DNA of 64,000 nucleotides from Arabidopsis thaliana (Eukaryota; Streptophyta; Magnoliopsida; Brassicales; Brassicaceae): NCBI RefSeq assembly GCF_000001735.4, contig NC_003074.8, positions 12,152,101 to 12,216,100 of the forward strand, read 5' to 3'. Shown piece by piece: positions 56,833 to 64,000 of this stretch (position 1 is its first letter; each line of letters starts with the position of its first letter). The notes under the pieces were generated by a model. It saw only the letters and a program-made list of their open reading frames with translations, ran no database searches and was not told where the DNA came from. The position numbers and the translations under genes were made by a program.

Positions 56833-57516
56833 TGATATGTCTATAATTTGCATGATTTAGGCATTCATTCTTCACCACTTTGTCATTGTTTCATCCACAA
56901 ATCATCTCATTAGGAGTCGTTTTAGGGTGTTTTACATACTTAGGACGATTTTGCATTAGGATTGTATGTGCATGGCATATTTGGTTGTTTTCAGGTACTT
57001 TGGATGCTTTTGGAGTTCAAACAGAGGAAAAACAGAACATGAAGTCAGAATGCCCAATGACGTCTTCAGCAAAAATACTCTATCGCAGCCTCGGAGCCAT
57101 GCCAGGGTAAATCACTCTATCACAACCCCGGAGAAGCAAGCAGCTCAGTTTCACTCAATCGCGAAGCCGGAGGAATCACCCCATCAGAACTACTCGATCA
57201 CCACTCCACCACCAGGAAGCCTATCTGCTCTTTCTGCACTCAACCAGACAAGCTAAGAACAAAGAAGAGAAGAGAAGAAGAAACCACTCGATCACCACAT
57301 CATAACATCCACTCGATCGCACTGGATCACAGGGTCGCTGGACCATTCAATCTCGACTTCACTGCATCTCACTCGATCGCAAGACGGAGCCCTTGAAGTC
57401 CAGTTTGATCAATGACATACTCGATCACTGGGAAGCTCATTTCAGCCCGTCAGATGCCAATGACATATTCGGTCGCGGGATCATGACGTGAAGAACGTTT
57501 AAGTTCTCGCTTATAT
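56833..57516 (+). repeat. Right LTR, truncated by CACTA insertion
   Basis: Same start as the left LTR (TGATATGTCTATAATTTGC) and nearly the same sequence for 650 bp. It stops at ...CTCGCTTATAT where CACTACAAG begins. The last TAT (57,514-57,516) is the likely 3-bp target duplication. Confidence 0.93.
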
Positions 57517-57529
57517 CACTACAAGAAAA

Positions 57530-58035
57530 CAGGTGATAAACGACTTACACGGCAGTTGCATAGTAGTCGTAAAAAATGATAATACGACTAATCAGCGACT
57601 AACGACGTTAGTCATTATTACATAGTCGCTGAATGAGATAGTCGTGAATTAGTCGTTGATCGACGACTATATTACGACAATAACACAATCAGTAAACAAT
57701 GGTCGTTGTATAGTCGTATCGTATTGGCGACTATTTAACGACCATAGCACGATTAATTGTCCTGTACGAAGCGTGTGAAACACGTGGTCGTATAATAGTC
57801 GTATAATTGTTTCCGACGATTGGACGACTAATTCTATCAATGTAAGGAAATAATTCTCGTAGTCATATAATAGTCGTATAATGTTTTACGACTATTATAG
57901 GTCTCGTGGACGATTATATTGTGACTAGGTGTCTTAGTCGGATAATAATCGGTAATTAGTGTGACTATTAAACGACTATTTTACGTCTAATTTGCTACCT
58001 AAATACGACTACTGAGCGACTACTTGTTTTGTCCG
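57530..58035. repeat. CACTA subterminal repeats (TAGTCGT / ACGACTA)
   Basis: About twenty-five copies of TAGTCG(T) or its reverse complement CGACTA in both orientations within 500 bp, often as pairs such as ATAATAGTCGTATAAT. Subterminal arrays of this kind are the binding sites of the element's TNPA-type protein in CACTA transposons. Confidence 0.92.
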
Positions 58036-58269
58036 AATAAGAATTTGGTCATCGATTGTTGGGTTTCTTGTTTCTTGTTTGTTGGTTATCGATTGTTGTT
58101 TTCTTGTTTTCTTGTTTTCTCCTTTTTTATTTGAAATGCTAAAAAGATGAAAAGACTTGTATATATAGAAAATCAAGTACAAATACACATACAATTATCT
58201 TGTTTATTACACAAACAACTTATTCAAATAAACATATGTTCAAGTAGAGTTTGGGCAAAGATAATCTAA

Positions 58270-59568
58270 GGATCATTAGGTGGAGGACTTGGTATACGTT
58301 CTATGGTTGTGGTAGAGTGACTTGCCATGAAGTCCAAGAACTGCGGATCGGTTTGGCGGAGATACTTCTCGACTAAAGACAATTGCTCGAGCTTGTCCTT
58401 TTGCTCAGCTGTGACTCGGGATGACTCAGCTTCTCGGGCAGCAATCTCAGCATCTCTCTTCTCATTATATGCAGCCTGCTCTTCTATTTTCCTTTGAGCT
58501 TCCTACAGCCGTTCTTCTAGGGCTTGAAAGGATGATGAGGAACCGGAGTGATTGCGGTTGGCGCTGCCTAGAGTGTCTTTTAGACATCCTAGTCCATAAG
58601 GATTGCCTCTTGAATCCTTTTCTGTGGACTGCAAGAAATAGAGAAGAAGCTCATTAGTGACAGAATATTAATTGGACTCTAAGACTCATAATTATACTAA
58701 AACATCTTACCTCGAGAAAGATGGCTGTATAATCATCTAGTGTGAGCTCCGGAGGTCGTGAAGAGCCATCAGAGACAGCAGAAGCAGACGCCTCTAGTGC
58801 TGACAGCCTATCTCTCACATTCTGCTGATAAGCTTGAGCAATCTTCTCCGACTTCTGATCAACAAATGAGCCATCCGACTTAGTGTGTGTTTCGATGAAC
58901 ACCTCACCAAGATGGACCGGTCTTCCCAACTTCTCTTCCTGCAAACACAAATCAATATCAACAGTAGTCACTAGACATAAGAACTCAACATACTCACAAG
59001 AAAACAGACTATATTGGATTGAAAACAGAAAACAGAAAACTCTAACTTATGAGAATCTGCAGAAACACTTACCAATTCATCTTGGATTTCTTGAAAAGAT
59101 TTTGGCCCAGAGTAGTGGACGTGAGGACCGATACCGTTACGGTCAGAGAGACGAGCTTTGGAATAGGTCCGACTCCTTTTCTGTGCTGCTTCTGTGTCCC
59201 AGTAAGCACACATTGTTCCCCACAGCGTTTCTCCAATCCATGGAGGCTGCTCTCGAGTTGTCCTTGCGGTGCTAACCATGTCCTTCAAGCGCCTCTTGAC
59301 GATCTCATTGAAGTAATACTGGACTGTCCCTGTTAGTAAGGGATCCCAGTGGTGAGTTTTCTACAAAAAAAAGGAAGAAGTTAGTGAAACTACATAAACT
59401 TAACTTGAACAAGAGCAGATATAGAGGAAGCTTACCGCAAACTCTAAAAATAATCTTTCTCTTTTATCAACTGGAACACATGACCAGTTATAGAAGGGAG
59501 CATCGAATTTTTGTAAGAAAATTCTAGTGATCTTCCTAACCAAGCGAGATCCTCTGTCTCGAGTAAAC
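58270..59568 (-). pseudogene. CACTA accessory protein (Ptta/En/Spm, Transposase_24 type), partial
   Basis: TNPA-like protein thought to bind subterminal repeats. Minus-strand exons: about 59,568-59,436 (WRFTRDRGSRLVRKITRIFLQKFDAPFYNWSCVP), 59,360-59,073 (HHWDPLLTGTVQYYF, MVSTARTTREQPPWIGETLWGTMCAYWDTE), 58,938-58,711 (EEKLGRPVHLGEVFIETHTKSDGSFVDQ) and 58,628-58,270 (GLGCLKDTLGSANR, coiled coil, LRQTDPQFLDFMAS, stop at about 58,270). All introns are GT..AG. One TAG interrupts the last exon in the coiled coil (after LEERL). The 5' exons are cut off by the LTR element at 59,726. Motif order and spacing match the plant transposase family well. Confidence 0.88.
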
Positions 59569-59725
59569 CTCCAAACACATGCAACAAAGAAAGAAGTAAA
59601 CATGTTACAAAAGTGAACAAAATTATTTTCCCAAAAGAAATACAAGTCACACACGACTATAAACCATGTTCCACAATAGTACTGTCTCAACAATATAGCA
59701 TCATTCACAATCAAAGCATCATCAT

Positions 59726-61495
59726 GATAATAGGTTTTTAAGATCAATTAATCCTAAAGCACTATCATGTCGTTGTAGTACTGAAGGTTGTCAATCCAAA
59801 TGGGTGTGATGCTAACAATCAAGATGTGATCAGAAGTCACTAAGTCAAGCCAAGCAATAACAGGTTTTGGTGTGTTCTAGCAGTCCTAAGTGAACATGCA
59901 GAAAACAGAAAATCAAACAGAAACAGTAGAACACTCGACCAACACAGCTCTTTGCAGAGCACTGAGTGAGGTCAGCTCTTTGCAGAGCACTGAGTGAGGT
60001 CGAGTGAATGGTCGAGTAACAGACAGAAAATGGAACAGGGTACTCGATTGCACAGTCTGTTGCCAGACAACTGGGTGGTCGAGTACCAGGTCGAGTAACA
60101 GTAAAGAATTGCAGAAACTAAGCAACAGGTGACAGGATGCAGTAAACAGCAGTAGAGTAAACAATAAAATCAATCAGACAAAGAATTCCTAAGGATGGGG
60201 TAATTGAGTAGTTTCGTTTCCTCAGTTTACAGGTGATTGACATGCTCAATAAATTAACCCTAGACAACAAGTTCATTAACCAAATCTAAGTGCCACCGCA
60301 ACAGAGACTCTCAAGCTAACCTAGTCCCAGACTCAATCACCATTGACGAGAGCTAACCTAACAGGCATTATGAATCAACAAGTTAAAGCCAAAACGCTCC
60401 CTGCAACCAATACCTTGGTACAGGGTCACGAATCTCTGGAATTAGTGGTTCAGACATTTCATCGAACACCTTTTGGGCGCGGAAATGTCTGGGCTCAAAT
60501 TCCAGTTGATCAGAAAGCAATAGGCATTAAGAACAACTAATCCAGAAGGGATCTATCAATCAATACTCAATCACCTAGCATACTGAGAATTCTACACTAC
60601 TCTAACCCATCCTCAGAAACCTATTCACTACTCAGACATCATGACAAAAAGCATAAACGTTGAACAGGTTGAAGACATGATAACAGCAGTATGATAACAG
60701 AATGAACAACAGTAAACGAAAATCAAGAACAGAAACAGAATACTGAATACTGAATAGATAAAGAGAAATCCGGATTACAAAAAGTCTAGAGCACAAGGTC
60801 TGCGGAAATAAAAACTAGGTAAAAACTTCTTGTTCTCGAAAATGAGAAGTACATGCTACTTATAGCCAAATATCCCGAAACCCTAATACTCAAAACGACG
60901 AAGTATTTGGACGGGTTAAGCACTGTACTCGACCAACGTGGTCGAGTGAATAGCTGGAGTCTTCTTTTCTTCCTTGTGCTCGAGTGTCTGGTTGAGTGCA
61001 GAATGAAGAAGGCTCTGAAGCTTGTCATCGAGTATGCAGTCGAGTGGTGTGATGGAGGTACTCGACCTCTAGGTAGAGTGAGGAGGTCGAGTGGTTGTCT
61101 GATGATGGAGGTGAAGACACTCGTCCTCATGGTCGAGTGAAGTGATCGAGTGACTGTCTGGTGATGAGATGATGGCACTCGACCTCGGGGTCGAGTGGTG
61201 GTTGAATTGGTGATGTCCTCTACTCGACCTGTTGGTCGAGTGGTCTCTTGAGATCTTGAAGCTCCTACTCGACCTCTGGGTCGAGTGGTTTGTCATGATC
61301 AGGTCCGCTCCTTCCAGATAGCTCGTCAACAGCTCCAAATCACCTGAAATCAACGCAAATATGCAACATGCATGCAAAACTATCCTAAACATGCAAAGTG
61401 ATGACAAATGATGTGAAATAGTATAAAACAGTGATGATATGATGCTAAAATGATGACAAATGGATGCTCAAAACATGCAAAATATACACTTATCA
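59726..61495 (-). repeat. 3' LTR (1,770 bp) with CTCGACC dyads
   Basis: Minus strand starts TGATAAGTGTATATTTTGC and ends AACCTATTATCA. The U3 part (60,920-61,300) carries about ten ACTCGACC / GGTCGAGT sites, several as facing pairs. A 30-bp segment (GTCAGCTCTTTGCAGAGCACTGAGTGAG) is tandemly doubled at 59,943-60,000. Confidence 0.93.
60929..61295. repeat. ACTCGACC-N5/6-GGTCGAGT dyad cluster
   Basis: Facing pairs such as ACTCGACCTCTGGGTCGAGT, ACTCGACCTGTTGGTCGAGT and ACTCGACCTCGGGGTCGAGT recur about every 40-60 bp. The 8-bp arms are constant while the central 4-6 bases vary. Confidence 0.93.
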
Positions 61496-61512
61496 ACTCC
61501 CCCAAACTTAGT
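61496..61512 (-). promoter_or_regulatory. Polypurine tract of the right-hand Athila-type element
   Basis: Minus strand ACTAAGTTTGGGGGAGT immediately before the 3' LTR; primes plus-strand DNA synthesis in this family. Confidence 0.85.
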
Positions 61513-63143
61513 CTTTGCTTGCCCTCAAGCAAACAATCAAGAACAAGCTGGAGGTGACGTTTGAAAGCGGGGACGCAGAGCCAAAGCATTAGATAAACCA
61601 GATGAAATCAATGTCCAAGTTGAAAGTTCTAAGCTGCAAGACCGAATTCTACTTAAAAACGTTAGCCATGCCTCATTAATCAATCAATCCGACTCATATG
61701 CTCGACCTACATAAGTTTTCAAATCCACCAATCCCTTTAACATTCATTAGTTCTGGAACGTGAATCAAGCAATGCATCATCAAAGAACTCATTTGGCTAA
61801 GGTAAAAGGTCAAGAGACAAAGATGGTCCCTTACAGAATAGGCTTCAGTAACAGGGGATCTCTCAAAAAATGATTAAACTTTAGTAGAATGCTAAAGGTA
61901 AGTCCCAAGCTATGCATACAGAGATAAGATCCCATCTACCCAGAGTACATCAAATGAAGCTCTAATGGTAATCCCATCTCCAATCCCAATACAAGAACTA
62001 AACTCTATCCTTTGTATTCATGAATCTTTTAAACCCTTTTTCTAATCATTCTTTTCTTTTCTCTTAACTCTAGGCGAAGCTTCAACACTTTGATATATCT
62101 AGCGGATTTGGATTTCTTTAACAACTAAGGTTCCTGTTTTTAACATTTTAAAACCAAGGGCTTTTGCCCATCTTCAATAGCTAACAAGAACTCTTTCTTT
62201 TCTTTACAAATCCCAAAACCTTTACTAGACTTTTTCTGCTTCTTTAGCTTACTTCACCTAGAGTCCTTTACCTTTTCTCATCAATGAATCAACCCTTTTT
62301 TTTCTTTTTCTTTTAAACACATCCCAACCCAAAGTATAAGCACCCACCTAGTCCTATCCAGTCCGAAAAATGCGAACTAGAACTACATGAGACACTATCT
62401 CTGTCGTTACGAACCTAACACTTTCTACCAAGCTTAATCGGAATAAGACCTCACAAACACTCACAAGTGATATAGGGCTTGAAAGAAAGTCTAGGTTTGG
62501 GTTTGGGTTAACTGCTCTAATAAGGAGAGTCAGCTACTTGGATTAACAAGAGTGATCAAAATGAATAAGAGAATCCAAGTATTTTAGGGTATCCATGAGT
62601 TCAAATTTGATGCAGACATGATAATTAAAGATCAGATTCAGGTTCAAATTGATAGGGAATGGTATCAGATCATGACAGTGTGGTCGAGTAGAGCAATCTA
62701 GGCATGGTTCAGTTTTATTTCAAATTCATTGACTACGCAACAGACAACTAGCAACGAGGGCACTGAGTTTATCCGGTGAATCAAAATGCTTACAAGGCTA
62801 TCTCATCATCATCCCCTATGCATATGCAACAATCCTAAATGAAACACTCTAGACTCGATCCTAAATAAGATGCAACTACATGAACACTCTTTTTTTTGTG
62901 AAATCATTTTCTGAAATTTTTCAAATTTTTTCGGTTTTTCTATGCCTTAGATGAATGCAGGCTCAAAATTATACACAATGCAACACACACTTCCTGAGCC
63001 CTCCCCCAAACTTAAATCACACAGTCCACTATGTGAATAAACTTGGAAGAGAGTACTCAGGACAAATCCAATCACAGAAACAAAAAATGAAGAAACAAAT
63101 CACAACAGACAGTATAATACAATGGTGAAGTGAGGCGCTTACC
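61513..63143 (-). other. Internal non-coding region
   Basis: Collinear with 36,136-37,179 and, inverted, with 55.2-56.8 kb. It includes a second purine tract (AAGTTTGGGGGAGGG on the minus strand, about 63,001-63,015) directly downstream of the env-like gene. No coding sequence. Confidence 0.75.
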
Positions 63144-64000
63144 TCAGTCGAAGAATGAACGTAGTTGCTCGTCAATGGCTGCCTGCGATTGCTCCCAGGC
63201 CATAGACGAACCTCCTTGTTCTGTATCAGCTCCAGCAGGTGGGTACTCGACCTCATCAGCTCTGTGGCGGCCAGCACCGCTCTGAGGAAACTCGACCTCT
63301 CTCCTTCTGCTGCGGCCAGCAACGCGGTCGAGTGATCTCCTCGAGTGAATGAGGCGTGATCTGCTGCTAGATCGAGTGAGTGTAGCCTTCCTTCTTCTCT
63401 TGTGTTCCCGGGATTCGAATGACGAATGCCTAGCCTGGACATGTGGGACTCTCTGCTCGCTAAGCTCAGGCCTGTGCGCAGGTGCATTAATTCTCCTCGA
63501 TGGCATCTCCATAGGAGGTTGTACCTGTGGAATAGCAGTGGTGGAGGAAGAGCAACTCAGCTTGTCTGTCAGAAGCTTGAAACACTTGGCGATCAGCTTG
63601 TCCTGCTTCTTGCACCACTTCTGCAATTTACTGTTATTCTTATGAGCTTCAGTCAAGCTCTTGCTCTGCCTCGCTGGAGGTACATGTTCAGCAAAGTGAT
63701 ACATGCTAGTGTCGAACTTCACTGCTCCATCTTCATCCATCCCATCCGAAGCAGCTTCTTCAAGAAGATCGTCCTCATCTAATGGTGGAGCGTTCTCATA
63801 GTAGAGGCGTCCAATCTCAGGCCTAAAATCAATGTTATCTCCCTCGATTATCCGTGTGACCTCAGGGCTAGGGAGAAGGATGTTAGCTCTCCTGTCTGTA
63901 GAGTGCTCAAACCTGAACCTGTGGAAATCGTCAACCATTGCAAACTCCAGGAATTCGCAGTGACGTAGGTGCTCGATATCCATTGCTCGCGGCTCGAGTC
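63144..64000 (-). CDS. ATHILA ORF1 / env-like protein, C-terminal part
   Basis: At least 280 codons open to the window edge, ending with TGA at 63,146-63,144. Starts in the conserved C-terminal part of the family (MDIEHLRHCEFLEFAMVDDFHRFRF), followed by an acidic stretch (DEDDLLEEAASDGMDEDG), a Lys-rich segment (HKNNSKLQKWCKKQDKLIAK), an Arg/Ser-rich segment (REHKRRRKATLTRSSSRSR) and an acidic/Gln-rich end. No membrane segment is visible in this part. It is the intact counterpart of the frameshifted gene at 37,180-39,003. Function unknown; the env-like label reflects position only. Confidence 0.85.
   Translation of the reverse strand, partial: LEPRAMDIEHLRHCEFLEFAMVDDFHRFRFEHSTDRRANILLPSPEVTRIIEGDNIDFRPEIGRLYYENAPPLDEDDLLEEAASDGMDEDGAVKFDTSMYHFAEHVPPARQSKSLTEAHKNNSKLQKWCKKQDKLIAKCFKLLTDKLSCSSSTTAIPQVQPPMEMPSRRINAPAHRPELSEQRVPHVQARHSSFESREHKRRRKATLTRSSSRSRLIHSRRSLDRVAGRSRRREVEFPQSGAGRHRADEVEYPPAGADTEQGGSSMAWEQSQAAIDEQLRSFFD

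Larger units (their letters stand above)
49654..57516 (+). mobile_element. Athila-type Gypsy element without pol, right LTR interrupted
   Basis: Plus-strand LTR retrotransposon: left LTR 49,654-51,285, PBS, gag-protease, non-coding interior, polypurine tract, right LTR from 56,833, cut at 57,516 by a CACTA element. The two LTRs are nearly identical over most of the shared length (for example GCCTCAGAGCC against GCCTCGGAGCC), with a small divergent stretch before the cut, so the insertion is young. RT, RNase H and integrase are absent, and the env-like gene is reduced to a scrap. The flank before the left LTR is ...TAATGTG; the matching duplication is beyond the window. Confidence 0.93.
57517..59725 (-). 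mobile_element. CACTA (En/Spm-type) element, left end
   Basis: Terminal sequence CACTACAAGAAAACAG at 57,517, the classic plant CACTA terminus, preceded by a 3-bp TAT. Behind it is a subterminal repeat zone, then a minus-strand gene of the Ptta/En/Spm accessory-protein family. The other end, and any TNPD-type transposase, are beyond the LTR element inserted at 59,726 and outside the window. Confidence 0.92.
59726..64000 (-). mobile_element. Athila-type Gypsy element, 3' half (runs off window)
   Basis: Minus-strand element inserted in the CACTA gene. From left: 3' LTR 59,726-61,495, polypurine tract, non-coding region, then the env-like ORF running past the right end of the window. CATCA precedes the LTR and is the candidate 5-bp target duplication. 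It is collinear with the 35-43 kb element but keeps the 1.5 kb that element lost. Confidence 0.92.

Noticed and set aside
63029-63487. 152-codon minus-strand frame overlapping the env-like gene
   Set aside because: A shadow in another frame of the longer ATHILA ORF1 coding sequence.
1-64000. tRNA or rRNA genes
   Set aside because: I saw no cloverleaf with conserved A and B boxes and no rRNA sequence by eye; a tRNAscan and Rfam search would be decisive.

Overview
This is plant nuclear DNA, almost certainly from a Brassicaceae genome close to Arabidopsis. The base composition is AT-rich, genes carry short GT..AG introns, and the element families are those typical of Arabidopsis relatives: a Helitron, an L1-type LINE with RNase H, Copia, Athila-type Gypsy, CACTA and MULE elements carrying DUF1985/ULP1, GRF and RPA-like genes. 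The texture is pericentromeric: layers of transposons inside transposons, most decayed by Trp-to-stop, Gln-to-stop and other C-to-T type changes. I recognise only one likely host gene, a SOB-FIVE-LIKE (SOFL) gene at 15.67-16.05 kb on the minus strand.

Layout: 1-6012, right part of a Helitron (plus strand, RepHel gene with five recognisable introns, broken; 3' hairpin and CTAA end). 6013-8235, AT-rich, nothing firm. 8236-12.7 kb, decayed LINE. 12.7-15.6 kb, diverged repeats, a MITE-like palindrome and a short hairpin. 15.67-16.2 kb, SOFL gene with TATA box and a (CT)n leader. 16.9-17.2 kb, LINE RNase H scrap. 18.64-23.34 kb, Copia element (minus) without an integrase core, split by two Gypsy-type LTR remnants. 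23.35-48.8 kb, a large MULE-type domain. 49.65-57.52 kb, Athila-type element on plus (gag-protease, no pol). 57.52-59.73 kb, CACTA element inserted in that element's right LTR. 59.73 kb to the window end, a second minus-strand Athila-type element inserted in the CACTA coding region.

The MULE domain is the most interesting part. It holds a mutator transposase, an OB-fold RPA70-like gene, two GRF zinc-finger genes, two unrecognised genes and a DUF1985 + ULP1 (C48) gene. Their introns and spacers are filled with copies of a short motif, TAACTCAGCC(A/G)TAAC. The motif is missing from recognisable exons and from the two retrotransposon insertions inside the domain (a solo LTR at 25.70-27.3 kb; an Athila-type element at 35,286-43,663 with a 5-bp CCAAA target duplication). 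This matches the known logic of VANDAL-type MULEs, in which a DUF1985 protein (VANC) binds an element-specific repeated motif in non-coding DNA and removes silencing. I infer, but cannot prove, that this is a VANC-like anti-silencing pair with its own motif, now dead because the ULP1-like gene has stops and a lost catalytic Cys.

The Athila-type elements also form a group: those with visible interiors keep gag-protease and sometimes the ATHILA ORF1/env-like gene but share one pol deletion, and their LTRs carry many ACTCGACC / GGTCGAGT dyads.
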